Program-made: the position numbers and the translations under genes
DNA from: DAOUBF01 sp034432795
GTDB lineage: Bacteria; Chloroflexota; Anaerolineae; DSLN01
Length of the DNA stretch: 64,000 nucleotides
Direction of reading: 5' to 3'
Assembly (NCBI GenBank): GCA_034432795.1
Contig: DAOUBF010000016.1
Location: 1 to 64,000, forward strand
Shown here: piece after piece, positions 1 through 7,958 of the stretch
Layout: the number at the start of each line of letters is the position of its first letter
Numbering within the stretch: the stretch's first letter is position 1
Notes under the pieces: model-generated
Seen by the model: the letters and a program-made list of their open reading frames with translations, nothing else
What the model was told of the DNA's origin: nothing
Databases searched by the model: none

Positions 1-1
1 G

Positions 2-211
2 GAGAAGCGGGGGTCGTTTTACCTGTATGGGGGGCAGCGGATTGGGCAGGGGCGGGAGAACGCCCGGCAGTTCCTCAAGGATAACCCCGACCTCCGCGAT
101 GCCATTGAGCAGCACATCCGTCAGGAGGTGGCCCTGGGAGCGGCCCAGGGGTTGGTCGCCATCACACCAGCAACCTCTGAAGATGAACCCATGGAGGAGG
201 AAGCCCTCTAA
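2..211 (+). CDS. recA: RecA recombinase, C-terminal end (partial)
   Basis: Only the last 69 codons are present; the gene starts before the window. RecA forms ATP-dependent filaments on single-stranded DNA, drives homologous strand exchange and promotes SOS repressor cleavage. The frame open from base 2 reads the family's C-terminal signature (GQRIGQGRENARQFL) and ends in an acidic tail (SEDEPMEEEAL) before TAA at 209-211; such tails are usual in RecA. No recX follows, although recX often sits next to recA. A separate promoter starts the next gene, so recA is probably the last gene of its own transcript. Confidence 0.92.
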   Translation, partial: EKRGSFYLYGGQRIGQGRENARQFLKDNPDLRDAIEQHIRQEVALGAAQGLVAITPATSEDEPMEEEAL

Positions 212-289
212 CGTTATACACCCCTCTGCCCCAAGCGTATTGAATTTGGGATACATTCTCCCTGATATACACCTGGGGGACAGGCCAGG

Positions 290-318
290 TTTACAGCGGC
301 GCTCCGCCTGGTTATAAT
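290..318 (+). promoter_or_regulatory. Predicted sigma-70-type promoter
   Basis: TTTACA at 290-295, a 17-nt spacer and a perfect TATAAT at 313-318. The next ATG is at 328, only 9 nt past the -10 box, so the transcript would begin at or within a few bases of the start codon (leaderless or nearly so). Confidence 0.7.
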
Positions 319-327
319 AGTCAGGCC

Positions 328-714
328 ATGCGAACACCGGCGGGCACGGAGTGCCGCTATTACTACGAGGATTACTACCGCGGGCGCGAGAAGCAAGAGT
401 GCCGCCTGATTAGCGCTAACCCGCGTTCCGAACCCTGGCGGCCAGGGCTGTGCCATGGCTGCCCGGTGCCGGGCATCTTGCGTGCCAACGCCTGCCCCCA
501 CCTGGTGCTGGAGGCCCGCGTCGCCAAAGGCTTCCTGGGCCTCACCCGCTATGTCCAGGTCACAGCCATCTGCAAGGAGTATCTCTGCGAGGTGCCTCAG
601 CCCCACGTCGGCTGCGGCAACTGCCACAAGCATCACCCGGGCTTTGCGCTCATGACAGACAGCGATCAGGGGGATACGGAGGCGGCGACCGATGATCCGG
701 GCCGTCCTGTTTGA
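328..714 (+). CDS. Cys-rich protein of unknown function
   Basis: 128 residues with nine cysteines, at about positions 9, 25, 42, 45, 56, 82, 87, 96 and 99. The CxxC pairs (CHGC at 42-45, CGNC at 96-99) and nearby histidines suggest metal or Fe-S binding, which is inference. I see no signal peptide or membrane segment. It directly follows a strong promoter, and its last 23 nt overlap the HAD gene that follows, which argues for a real, translationally coupled gene. I do not recognise the family. The final ~20 residues are polar and low in complexity, so the functional part is probably residues 1-105. Confidence 0.65.
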   Translation: MRTPAGTECRYYYEDYYRGREKQECRLISANPRSEPWRPGLCHGCPVPGILRANACPHLVLEARVAKGFLGLTRYVQVTAICKEYLCEVPQPHVGCGNCHKHHPGFALMTDSDQGDTEAATDDPGRPV

Positions 715-1414
715 CCTGGACAACACCCTGCTCACCAATCCCACCGAGACATTCGTGCCTGCCTACCTGTGGGCGCTGAGCACCTACCTGGCCCCCCTGG
801 TCCCGCCGGAGCAGTTGGTCGCGGAGCTATTGCGCTGTGTGCGCGTGATGCTAGCGAACACCGATCCCACCCGCACGCTGAAAGAGGTCTTCTGGGCGGC
901 GCTCCTGCCTGCGCTGCCTGTGTCCGAAGCCGAACTGATGCCGCTGGTGGAGCGCTTCTACGCGGAGGCGTATGGCCGCTTGCGCGTCTATACCCAACCC
1001 CGCCCAGATGCCCCTCGCGCCGTGCGAGCTGCCTTCCGCGCCGGCTGCGATGTTGTGATTGCGACCAACCCCCTCTACCCGGCCACAGCGATCTTGCAAC
1101 GCCTGGCCTGGGCGGGCGTCCCTGCCGAAGAGTACCCTTATGCCCTGGTGACGAGCTACGAGATCATGCACGCGGGCAAGCCCAGGCCAGAGTACTTCCG
1201 CGAGATCGTGGACCGACTGGGGCGTCGGCCTGAGGAGTGCCTGATGGTGGGCGATGACCTGGCCCAGGATATGGTCGCCCGAGCTGTGGGTCTGCGCACT
1301 TATTGGATCACCGACGGCCTGGCCGAGGTCCCTGCCCAGGTGGAGGCCGACGCCTGGGGCACGCTGGCCGAATTCGCCGATTGGGCCGAGGCAGGTGGGT
1401 TAGAACAACTCTAG
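692..1414 (+). CDS. HAD-superfamily hydrolase
   Basis: 240-residue haloacid-dehalogenase-fold phosphatase, presumably cytoplasmic. Motif I is FDLDNT at residues 8-13 (nucleophile Asp), motif II is the TN of IATNP near 130, motif III is the Lys of HAGKPRPEYF near 160, and motif IV is GDDLAQD near 185. The helical cap between motifs I and II is typical of subfamily I enzymes. The substrate cannot be told from sequence. The start overlaps the preceding Cys-rich gene by 23 nt, so the two are probably one operon. The stop codon lies inside the hairpin at 1407-1442. Confidence 0.9.
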   Translation: MIRAVLFDLDNTLLTNPTETFVPAYLWALSTYLAPLVPPEQLVAELLRCVRVMLANTDPTRTLKEVFWAALLPALPVSEAELMPLVERFYAEAYGRLRVYTQPRPDAPRAVRAAFRAGCDVVIATNPLYPATAILQRLAWAGVPAEEYPYALVTSYEIMHAGKPRPEYFREIVDRLGRRPEECLMVGDDLAQDMVARAVGLRTYWITDGLAEVPAQVEADAWGTLAEFADWAEAGGLEQL

Positions 1415-1442
1415 GGGCATGATATGCCATGCCCCTAGAGTT
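1407..1442. terminator. Bidirectional hairpin terminator between convergent genes
   Basis: Perfect 15-bp inverted repeat (1407-1421 and 1428-1442) around a 6-nt loop. It lies between the convergent HAD gene (ends 1414) and DUF3105 gene (ends 1465). The T-tract is short on either side, so it may act partly as a simple RNA-stabilising stem. Confidence 0.7.
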
Positions 1443-1464
1443 TGGGTGCCTCATCACCAGGTTT

Positions 1465-2109
1465 TTAGCTCTGGGTCTTCTCTGGCCCCTGGTCGCGGAA
1501 GCGGGCGATGAAGTCCTCAATGCGGCTTTGATCGTAGGTGTTGAACTTGTCTATGACCTCCCAGGCCGTGAGCGCGATGCCAGTGTCCAGGGAGGGCCGG
1601 GGCACGACAATGATCTTCCAGCCGCGCTTGAGTTCAAACAGGTTCTTCAGGTTGGCCTTGAGTTCGTCGCAGCCGATCCCCTCCAACCGGGCGCAGTTGT
1701 ACGAGATGATCACATAGCCGTGCTCCAGGTTGTGCACCAACGTCTCGTCGGCGATGGGCTGATCGTAAACGCCGGGCGCCGCCGGGGTCTCGTAATGCCA
1801 GCCGGAGGTAGGCGGGTTGCTGTTATAAGGAGGGTGTGTCTGGCCCGGCTGGATGTGGGCCGCGCCCTGATTGGCCATGCGGACTGGGCCGGTGGTGGGG
1901 CCGGTCGGCCCTTCCGCTGCGGCTGGCTGGGCACTCAGCGCCGATGTGGGCACGGTCGCCTGGCCAGGGGCGGCCTCTGACCCCAGCCCGCGCAGCCCCA
2001 ATCCCAGCGCCAGGATAACGATGGCCCCGACGGCGAGCACAGGGCCCCATTGCTGTAAGAAGCCCGGCCTCTGGCGCACCTGGCCGGGCCGTACCACTTT
2101 CTTCGCCAC
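1465..2109 (-). CDS. DUF3105 membrane-anchored protein
   Basis: 214 residues. A GTG start at 2109 is preceded by the strong ribosome site GGAGGGAGAAG. A basic N-terminus and one hydrophobic helix (about residues 22-45) anchor it with the rest outside. The C-terminal half carries the DUF3105 pattern: YNSNPPTSGWHY, then ETLVHNLEHGYVIISYNC. The conserved His/Glu-rich stretch looks like a metal or small-ligand site, but no function is established for the family. The neighbouring upstream gene is a thioredoxin-fold protein on the same strand, which hints at extracytoplasmic redox or metal handling (inference). It has its own promoter. Confidence 0.85.
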   Translation of the reverse strand: MAKKVVRPGQVRQRPGFLQQWGPVLAVGAIVILALGLGLRGLGSEAAPGQATVPTSALSAQPAAAEGPTGPTTGPVRMANQGAAHIQPGQTHPPYNSNPPTSGWHYETPAAPGVYDQPIADETLVHNLEHGYVIISYNCARLEGIGCDELKANLKNLFELKRGWKIIVVPRPSLDTGIALTAWEVIDKFNTYDQSRIEDFIARFRDQGPEKTQS

Positions 2110-2139
2110 CTTGATCTTCTCCCTCCTTCTTAAAAGACC

Positions 2140-2168
2140 ATTATAGCCTGAAAAAGCTCATTATCCAA
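2140..2168 (-). promoter_or_regulatory. Promoter of the DUF3105 gene
   Basis: On the minus strand: TTGGAT (2168-2163), a 17-nt spacer and TATAAT (2145-2140), about 30 nt before the GTG start at 2109. Confidence 0.6.
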
Positions 2169-2193
2169 ACCATACAGCCGGGCGATCAACCCA

Positions 2194-2802
2194 TCAGCGG
2201 ATCTGCGCCAATGCCGCGTTGAGCACGTCATCGGGCAGGGGGCCAGTCCAGGCTTCAGACACCGTGCCATCGCGCTTGAGGAAGTAGCTGGTCGGCACGA
2301 CGCGCACCTCATACTGGCGCACCGCCGAGCCGGTGTCATCGCGCAGAATGTAGAACTGCCGCTGGGGCAGGTTGTAGGGTTGCAGGGCCGCGCTGGCCTG
2401 GTCTGGCGCGTCCTGGAAAGTGGTGTGGATGGCGATGATGGCGAGATCGCCGCCTTGGGCGGCGATTTGCAGGCGGGGGAACATGTCCAGGCAGGGCTGG
2501 CACTGGCTGTTCCAGAAGACGATCAGGACCGGCCTTCCCCGAAACTCGGCCAGTTCGCGGTCCTCCATGCCCAGCCCTGGCAGGCGGAAGTTGGGCGGCT
2601 GTGTCCCCGGCTGGGGGCCGGCAGCGGGCCTGGCGACAGTGGTGGTCACGCCGACCTGCGGCCTGTTCTGCAGCATGAGGGCCAACACCGTGCCGCCCCC
2701 ACCCACTGCCAGGAAGATCACCAGCAGCACGACCCAGGGGTTCGGCCCCGCGCGTTTGCGGGCCGGGGGATTCAGGCGGCGCTGTCTGGGCTGATCGGCC
2801 AT
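2194..2802 (-). CDS. TlpA-like membrane-anchored thioredoxin-fold protein
   Basis: 202 residues from ATG 2802, which has GGAGAG about 8 nt upstream; an in-frame ATG at 2826 would add eight residues but overlaps a TATAAT box, so I prefer 2802. A basic N-terminus and one transmembrane helix (about 22-44) precede a redoxin domain. The active site reads FWNSQCQPCLDMFPRL, a CxxC motif (CQPC) in the usual place, and a cis-Pro region (VVPTSYFLKRDG) follows. Such proteins reduce or isomerise extracytoplasmic disulfides, for instance in cytochrome c maturation; the partner here is unknown. It is transcribed away from the secreted transglycosylase-like gene. Confidence 0.85.
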   Translation of the reverse strand: MADQPRQRRLNPPARKRAGPNPWVVLLVIFLAVGGGGTVLALMLQNRPQVGVTTTVARPAAGPQPGTQPPNFRLPGLGMEDRELAEFRGRPVLIVFWNSQCQPCLDMFPRLQIAAQGGDLAIIAIHTTFQDAPDQASAALQPYNLPQRQFYILRDDTGSAVRQYEVRVVPTSYFLKRDGTVSEAWTGPLPDDVLNAALAQIR

Positions 2803-2884
2803 TGTGGCTCTCTCCGCGCCTGCCATTATAATGCTATGACCTTACCAGGGCGAATGTAGGGGCGACCTTTTTCCTATCCCTGAT

Positions 2885-2902
2885 CTCCCATGAACATGGG
2901 AG
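2885..2902. promoter_or_regulatory. 18-bp palindrome, possible operator
   Basis: CTCCCATG-AA-CATGGGAG is a perfect inverted repeat in the divergent spacer, about 26 bp upstream of the -35 box of the gene at 3004. It could be an operator or an RNA hairpin; the regulator is unknown. Confidence 0.4.
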
Positions 2903-2927
2903 AATAGCGTCAGTTTGGGCATAGGAC

Positions 2928-2956
2928 TTGCAACCAAAATCATGCCACGCTATGCT
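2928..2956 (+). promoter_or_regulatory. Promoter of the propeller-transglycosylase gene
   Basis: TTGCAA (2928-2933), a 17-nt spacer, TATGCT (2951-2956). Start of transcription is expected near 2963, giving a leader of about 40 nt before ATG 3004. Confidence 0.6.
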
Positions 2957-3003
2957 TGCTGCCTGGCCTGGCTGTGGAGGACGGAGGCATAAGGAGACCC
3001 ACG

Positions 3004-4959
3004 ATGCTCGGCTTATCCCTATTTGCTGGAGGACGGCGACGTTGGGGGGTGCTTGTGGCGCTGCTGCTGTGGATTGCCCTGGCGACGTCACCCTCTCCTC
3101 TGGCGGCTCAGGTTGTCCCCCAGTTATCCCCGGCGGACGAAGCAGCGGAACTGGTTTACGCCGAAACCACCGCCGACGGCATGACGACGCTATGGGCTGC
3201 CCCCGGCGCGCACCCGGAGACGCGGCGTGCGCTGTGGACGGTCAAGACATTGCCCGGTTTCGGCGTACGGGCGGCGGTCTCGCCGGATGGCCGCCGGGTG
3301 GCGGTGTTGCTGCTGCCACCGGATGCGCCCGGCGATAGGGCGCGCTTTGCCGGCGCCGACCTCTGGCTGCTCGGCGATGGGGTCGCCCCACGCCGCCTGG
3401 CCCAGGGCCTGAACCTGTACACGCTGCGCTGGTCGCCGGACAGCACCCGGCTGCTGGTACAGCGCGAGGCGCCCGCCCCACCCAGCCGGACGCCCGCCCC
3501 CTACACCACCGATCTGATCGTGCTGGCCGTTGACGGCAGCCAGATGCGCTGGTTGCTGAGGGACAACAGCGCCTATGGCATTTACCCGTTGGGCTGGTCG
3601 GGGGATGGCCAGCGCGTCCTGTATGATCGGATCGATCTGGATGGCAGCCATACCCTGTGGTCAGTGGAGGTGGAGCGCGGGCTGAGCCGCGCAGAGCACA
3701 CGCTGAGCCGAAGCCCTATTCTGAGCCTGGTCCTGTCGCCGCAGGCGGACCGACTCGTCGCCCAGGTGCAGGCCGCCCCTGGGCGGGCGCTCTACACATT
3801 AGATGTAATCGCGCTGGACACGGGCCAGCGCCTGACGGTGGGACAGGGGGTGCGGGGCACAGTCCCCGGTGGGTATTCCATGCCCATCTGGCGACCCGAT
3901 GGCCGGGGGTTGACCGTTGGCGGCCCGGCTGGCATAGAGGAGATTTACCTTGGTCAGGGCCTGGGCCGGAGGCTGATCGCGCCCGAGGCCAATAGCGCGG
4001 TGGCGCCCCTGGCCTGGTCCCCCCAGGGGGCCTGGCTGGCCTTTGAGCGGCGTGGCCTCCAGGGAATCCGCCTGTTTGTGCTGGGGCCAGCGGGGGACGA
4101 GCGGCTGGTCGCCAGCGGGCAACAGGCCATCGTGAGCTTTGCGGGCTGGCGGGCGCAGCCCCAGAGGGACACTGCCGGGACGACGGTAGCACAGAGCCAG
4201 CCGCAGACCTGCCCGGTGCCGCCAGCCTGGGGGCGGCAGCCCTACCCGTCGGAGTTGGCGCCTGTCTACGATCTGGCCGGGCGCAATCAACTCGGCGACC
4301 TGGGGCCGCCCTTGCCGCCGGTCAACTACGGTATGCCGCCCAATATGACGCAGATCAGCGGGCGGGTGCCGTGTATCCTCTTAAAGGCGATTGGCTACAC
4401 TGAGTCGGTCTGGAAGCAGTTTGTGGCCGACTATGGCCAGACCGGGCCGACGCTGATCAGTTTTGATTGCGGCTACGGCATCATGCAGATCACCTCGTAT
4501 ATGAGCGGAGGCGGTGGCTTTGATCCGCCGCGCGTGGCCGCCGAGCCGACCTATAACATCGGCACGGGCGCGCGTATCCTGATCCAGAAGTGGAACGTGG
4601 TGCCGTTCATTGGCGAGAACGACCCCTGGGTGGCGGAGGAGTGGTATTACGCTACCTGGGCGTATAACGGTTGGGGCTGGGTAAACAACCCGAATAACCC
4701 GCGTTTCCCGCCTAACCGGCCCCCCTGGACGGGCGCGCCGGGCCAGAACCGGGCGGATTACCCCTACCAGGAACTGGTATGGGGCTACGCGGGCCACCCG
4801 CCATCGGGCAGCTTTTGGGAAGCGGTGCCTTTAACGCTGCCGCCGCGCGAGTGGATCACCGATCCGCCGCCGTACTGGATCCCCCGCCCCACACCCTGGC
4901 ACGTGTACACCTGCGGCGTGCTGCCCACGCGGGCGTTTATGCCCCTCATTGGGCGATGA
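3004..4959 (+). CDS. Secreted beta-propeller protein with C-terminal lytic-transglycosylase-like domain
   Basis: 651 residues from ATG 3004, chosen because AAGGAG stands 7 nt upstream and a clear signal peptide follows (basic start, hydrophobic core, LAAQ cleavage region). Residues ~35-385 are TolB/WD40-like blades (repeated WSPDS, WSGDG, WRPDG, WSPQG). Residues ~440-600 resemble soluble lytic transglycosylases: a candidate catalytic Glu in IGYTES, then GYGIMQITSY and a helix with ARILIQKW. The chain ends FMPLIGR, like other exported proteins here. Likely a cell-surface protein that binds or cleaves peptidoglycan. The domain order and the large Tyr/Trp-rich tail are unusual. Confidence 0.75.
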   Translation: MLGLSLFAGGRRRWGVLVALLLWIALATSPSPLAAQVVPQLSPADEAAELVYAETTADGMTTLWAAPGAHPETRRALWTVKTLPGFGVRAAVSPDGRRVAVLLLPPDAPGDRARFAGADLWLLGDGVAPRRLAQGLNLYTLRWSPDSTRLLVQREAPAPPSRTPAPYTTDLIVLAVDGSQMRWLLRDNSAYGIYPLGWSGDGQRVLYDRIDLDGSHTLWSVEVERGLSRAEHTLSRSPILSLVLSPQADRLVAQVQAAPGRALYTLDVIALDTGQRLTVGQGVRGTVPGGYSMPIWRPDGRGLTVGGPAGIEEIYLGQGLGRRLIAPEANSAVAPLAWSPQGAWLAFERRGLQGIRLFVLGPAGDERLVASGQQAIVSFAGWRAQPQRDTAGTTVAQSQPQTCPVPPAWGRQPYPSELAPVYDLAGRNQLGDLGPPLPPVNYGMPPNMTQISGRVPCILLKAIGYTESVWKQFVADYGQTGPTLISFDCGYGIMQITSYMSGGGGFDPPRVAAEPTYNIGTGARILIQKWNVVPFIGENDPWVAEEWYYATWAYNGWGWVNNPNNPRFPPNRPPWTGAPGQNRADYPYQELVWGYAGHPPSGSFWEAVPLTLPPREWITDPPPYWIPRPTPWHVYTCGVLPTRAFMPLIGR

Positions 4960-4965
4960 CATAAA

Positions 4966-4989
4966 ACCCTCCCCATTTTCGGGGAGGGT
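4966..4989 (-). terminator. Terminator of tRNA-Leu
   Basis: 9-bp GC-rich stem (4966-4974 with 4981-4989) and 6-nt loop. On the minus strand it is followed by TTTTAT, a standard intrinsic terminator just after the tRNA. It may also stop transcription from the plus-strand gene ending at 4959. Confidence 0.75.
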
Positions 4990-4999
4990 AGAGGCCCAG

Positions 5000-5085
5000 T
5001 GGGCCAGGTGGGACTCGAACCCACATGTCCCTCCCGGGACGCAACATTTTAAGTGTCGTGTGTCTGCCAATTCCACCACTGGCCC
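5000..5085 (-). tRNA. tRNA-Leu (anticodon TAA)
   Basis: An 86-nt cloverleaf on the minus strand. The acceptor stem is GGGCCAG/CTGGCCC with discriminator A, and the T arm reads GGTTCGAGTCC. The anticodon loop CTTAAAA sits on a CGACA/TGTTG stem, giving anticodon TAA. The long variable arm (CGTCCCGGGAGGGACA region) is the class II form expected for leucine. CCA is not encoded, so it must be added enzymatically. Confidence 0.93.
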
Positions 5086-5142
5086 GTTTCTGATTGTAGC
5101 ATGGGGTCAGCATAGTGTCAATCTCCGCACGCAGGGGGACGG

Positions 5143-5250
5143 GAGAATCAGTTTTAGCTCGTTTGTCACCCCCTCCCTGCCCCTCCTCCGTCCAGGGGGA
5201 GGGAGTTCACCCCCTCCCCCCTCTGTGGGGGAGGATTGGGGTGGGGGGGA
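5143..5250. repeat. GC-rich palindromic repeat, one-ended relative of the 11.1-kb element
   Basis: Begins with a sequence close to the terminal repeat of the element at 11084 (GGAGAATCAGTTTTAGC, two mismatches in 17) followed by the same GTTTGTCACCCCCTCCC, then stem-loops of C-runs and G-runs. No matching right end is seen, so it is a truncated copy. Confidence 0.65.
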
Positions 5251-5267
5251 CCTCTTCTCTCTGTGGC

Positions 5268-6107
5268 TCAATCCAGCCGCCGGTGTATCCATAGCGCCAG
5301 TTGCCCTAACAGGTAGTTGAGGATGAAATAGATCAGCGCGACGACATAGATCGTCTCCATAGGGTTGCGCTGGCCCTGATAGAGGATTTCGGCATGCCGG
5401 GTGAGTTCGCGCAGGCCCACGATGTAGCCCAGGCTGGTGTCTTTGAGCAGCGTGACGAACTGGGCGATCAGCGGCGGCAGCATATGGCGGAATGTCTGGG
5501 GCAGGATGACGTAGCCCATTGCCTGGAAGTAGCTCATCCCCAGCGAGCGCGCCGCCTCCATCTGCCCTGTGGGCAGCGCCAGGATGCCCGCCCGCAGCGT
5601 CTCCGCGTTTACCACGGTGGTGTACAGCGTCAATGCGATCACCACCGGCCACATCACGGCCAACTCCACCCCCTGGCGTGCCAGAAAGCGGAACGTGAAC
5701 CAGATAAACAGCAGCACCGGCAGCGCGCGGATGCCCTCAATCAGCAAGACCGCCGGGATGCGCAGCGGCAGCGGGGCCGACAGCCGTAGCAGGGCGAAGA
5801 CCGTCGCCAGGGGCAGACTGAGCAGGATGGAGAGCAGCGCCACCAGCACCGTCGTGCCCAGGCCGTTCGCCAGGAAACGCCAGGCCCACCACCACTCGCC
5901 GGTGAAGGGCCGCTCGGCCAGGGTGCCGCTGGCCTGAATATCGTAGAAGAACGGCTTAAAGCGCGCCGGGTCCATGCGGAAGAGGATAGGGATCAGGCCC
6001 AGCACGATCAGCGCGCCCAATAGCGCCTGCCAGCCCTCCGGCAGACGCAACGCCAGGCGGCGACGCAGCGGGCGTGTCACGGGTGGAGCCAGGGCAGTGT
6101 CCATCAT
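5268..6107 (-). CDS. Polar amino-acid ABC transporter permease
   Basis: 279-residue inner-membrane permease of the HisM/GlnP type with several hydrophobic helices. The cytoplasmic EAA loop that docks on the ATPase reads GQMEAARSLGMSYFQAMGYVI. The long N-terminal segment with an external loop (ARFKPFFYDIQASG) is typical of one of the two permeases in such systems. Its start overlaps the stop of the upstream permease by 4 nt (ATGA), so both are translated together. The operon is solute-binding protein, permease, permease; no ATPase gene follows and the next gene on the strand is the tRNA. Confidence 0.9.
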   Translation of the reverse strand: MMDTALAPPVTRPLRRRLALRLPEGWQALLGALIVLGLIPILFRMDPARFKPFFYDIQASGTLAERPFTGEWWWAWRFLANGLGTTVLVALLSILLSLPLATVFALLRLSAPLPLRIPAVLLIEGIRALPVLLFIWFTFRFLARQGVELAVMWPVVIALTLYTTVVNAETLRAGILALPTGQMEAARSLGMSYFQAMGYVILPQTFRHMLPPLIAQFVTLLKDTSLGYIVGLRELTRHAEILYQGQRNPMETIYVVALIYFILNYLLGQLALWIHRRLD

Positions 6108-6745
6108 GTGGCGCGGTGAGTGCGCAGGCGTTGCTCGGCGGCGTTGACCAGCGCGCTCAAGGGCACGGTCAACACCAGGTAAAGCAGCCCGGCGATCAGG
6201 AACGAATAAGGGTTGAAGGTGCGCCCCTCAATTGTCTCGGCCTGCAACATGACCTCCGGCACGCTGATCGCACTGGCCACCGAGGTGTTCTTGACCAGGG
6301 CGATGAACACCGTCCCCAGCGGGGGCACCACGTTGCGGAACACCTGGGGCAGCAAGACGTAGCGCATCATCTGGATATAGGTCAGGCCCAGCGCCCGTGC
6401 CGCCTCAATCTGGCCGTAATGGATGGCCTGGAGGCCCGCCCGCACCACCTCGGCCACGAAGGCCGCCGTGTACACCGAGAGGCCCACCACTGCGCTCTGG
6501 ATCGGGTCAAAGCGCAGCCCGGCTTTGGGCAGCCCCAAGAAAATAAAGAACAAGACGATCAGCAGCGGGATGTCGCGGAACAACTCCACATAGCCGGTGG
6601 CTACAACACGCAGCGGGGCAATCGGCGAGACGCGCAACACGCCGATCAGCGTGCCGATCACCAGGCTGATGGTGATAGAGGCCAGCGACAGCCACAGGGT
6701 CAGCCGCAGGCCCTCCAATAGCAGACGCCAGTTTTCCGGGGTCAC
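6104..6745 (-). CDS. Polar amino-acid ABC transporter permease
   Basis: 213 residues, several transmembrane helices. The EAA loop reads GQIEAARALGLTYIQMMRYVL, and the N-terminal LRLTLWLSLASITISLVIG is characteristic of the glutamine/arginine permease family. It is the heterodimer partner of the following permease, overlapping it by 4 nt. About 206 nt with strong hairpins separates it from the binding-protein gene, which may lower permease expression relative to the binding protein. Confidence 0.92.
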   Translation of the reverse strand: MTPENWRLLLEGLRLTLWLSLASITISLVIGTLIGVLRVSPIAPLRVVATGYVELFRDIPLLIVLFFIFLGLPKAGLRFDPIQSAVVGLSVYTAAFVAEVVRAGLQAIHYGQIEAARALGLTYIQMMRYVLLPQVFRNVVPPLGTVFIALVKNTSVASAISVPEVMLQAETIEGRTFNPYSFLIAGLLYLVLTVPLSALVNAAEQRLRTHRAT

Positions 6746-6851
6746 AGCTATCCCAGTACCCGTTCTCTGCTTTGCGGCTCAGACGCACACTCAGTGATGT
6801 GGGTTTACCCCTCTCCCCCGTTGCGGGGGCGGAGGGATAGCCTGGTTGGAG

Positions 6852-6933
6852 GGCCTGGCGTGCGACCCATGAGGAGGCTCGTAGATCACACGCCAGGCCG
6901 CCCTAAGCCCCACCGTGCACGGTGGGGCTTAGG
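6852..6933. repeat. Paired perfect palindromes
   Basis: An 11-bp inverted repeat (6852-6862 with 6889-6899) is followed at once by a perfect 32-bp palindrome (6902-6933) centred on GTGCAC. It lies in the spacer between binding protein and permease and could act as a processing or attenuation stem. It belongs to the palindrome family also seen at 21466 and 53706. Confidence 0.7.
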
Positions 6934-6951
6934 CAAGGGAGTGCCTCGCCC

Positions 6952-7827
6952 CTACTGCATTGCCGCCTTCCAATCATCCGGCGGAGGCTCCGGCACGTTG
7001 TCTTTGGAGATCCACTCCTGATAGAGTTGCTTCCAGCGGCCATCGGCCTTCATGGCTTTGATGACCGTGTTGACCACCTCCAGGAGTTCCGGGTTGCCTT
7101 TGGCCACGCCCGCGCCGTAGGGCTCCTTGGTGAACTGGCCACCCACCACCTGCCATTTGTCCGGCTCCTGGCGGACAAAGCCGTACAGAATGATGTCATC
7201 GGTGGTGACCGCATCCACCTGCCCGGCCTCCATAGCAGCCACCGCGTCGGCGTACTTGTCAAACAGGCTGACCTCGGCCTCCGGCGCCTTCTCGCGGATG
7301 TTCTTCTCCGAGGTAGAGCCTTTGACCGTCCCCACCTTCTTCCCCTTCAGGTCGGCCAGGCCCTTGATCGGGCTGTTCTTGGGGACGAGCAGCGATTGGC
7401 CAGCGACATAGTACACCACCGAGAAGTCAATCTGCTGCAGGCGTTCCTCATTGATCGTCATGGTGGAGAGAATCACATCCACCGTGCCGTCCTGGAGATA
7501 GGGGATGCGGTTTTTGGAGATAGCCTCCTTGAACTCCACCGCGTTGCGGTCGCCGAAGATGTACTCGGCAATCGCCCGCCCGATCTCCACGTCAAAGCCC
7601 TCAAGCTGGTTGGTCTTGGGGTTGAGGTAGCCGAAGGTGGGGACGTCATATTTGACGCCGATGATGATCTTGCCCCGGTCCTGGATCTTGCGCAGGAGCG
7701 TGCCTTCCGGGGCTTTTGGAAGGCCTTTGCCGCCTGTTGTGCCAGGGGCCGCCGGTGCGCCGCAGGCGCTCACGACCAGGGCCATGAGCGTGAGCAGGAC
7801 AAGGCTGCGCAGCCAGAATAGTCGCAT
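6952..7827 (-). CDS. Amino-acid ABC transporter solute-binding lipoprotein (family 3)
   Basis: 291 residues. A lipoprotein signal (MRLFWLRSLVLLTLMALVVSAC) predicts lipid anchoring at Cys22. Family 3 features follow: GKIIIGVKYDVPTFGY, GFDVEIGRAIAEYIFG, the ligand-site stretch STMTINEERLQQIDFS, GSTSEKNI and AMEAGQVDAVTTDD. It captures a polar amino acid outside the membrane and delivers it to the two downstream permeases. The ATG at 7827 has an excellent ribosome site (GGAAGGAGGAG). The substrate is not predictable with certainty. Confidence 0.92.
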   Translation of the reverse strand: MRLFWLRSLVLLTLMALVVSACGAPAAPGTTGGKGLPKAPEGTLLRKIQDRGKIIIGVKYDVPTFGYLNPKTNQLEGFDVEIGRAIAEYIFGDRNAVEFKEAISKNRIPYLQDGTVDVILSTMTINEERLQQIDFSVVYYVAGQSLLVPKNSPIKGLADLKGKKVGTVKGSTSEKNIREKAPEAEVSLFDKYADAVAAMEAGQVDAVTTDDIILYGFVRQEPDKWQVVGGQFTKEPYGAGVAKGNPELLEVVNTVIKAMKADGRWKQLYQEWISKDNVPEPPPDDWKAAMQ

Positions 7828-7923
7828 GGGATTCTCCTCCTTCCTTATGTTAATTAATTATGGTTTTGTCGCCGTGTCAGGGTCCTTGTGGCGTTCCACC
7901 CCCTTTCTGTGTGTCAACCGGGA

Positions 7924-7940
7924 AAGCCCGCACGGGGCTT
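7924..7940 (-). terminator. Weak hairpin terminator
   Basis: AAGCCC/GGGCTT stem with 5-nt loop, followed on the minus strand by TCCC. It lies just after the short Cys-rich gene ending at 7959 and before the binding-protein transcript. Confidence 0.45.
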
Positions 7941-7958
7941 ATCTTCGGGCGGCACCTC

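Noticed and set aside
5143..5250. CRISPR array or tandem repeat locus
   Set aside because: The repeats across the window are dispersed, variable palindromes without regular spacers, and no cas operon is present.
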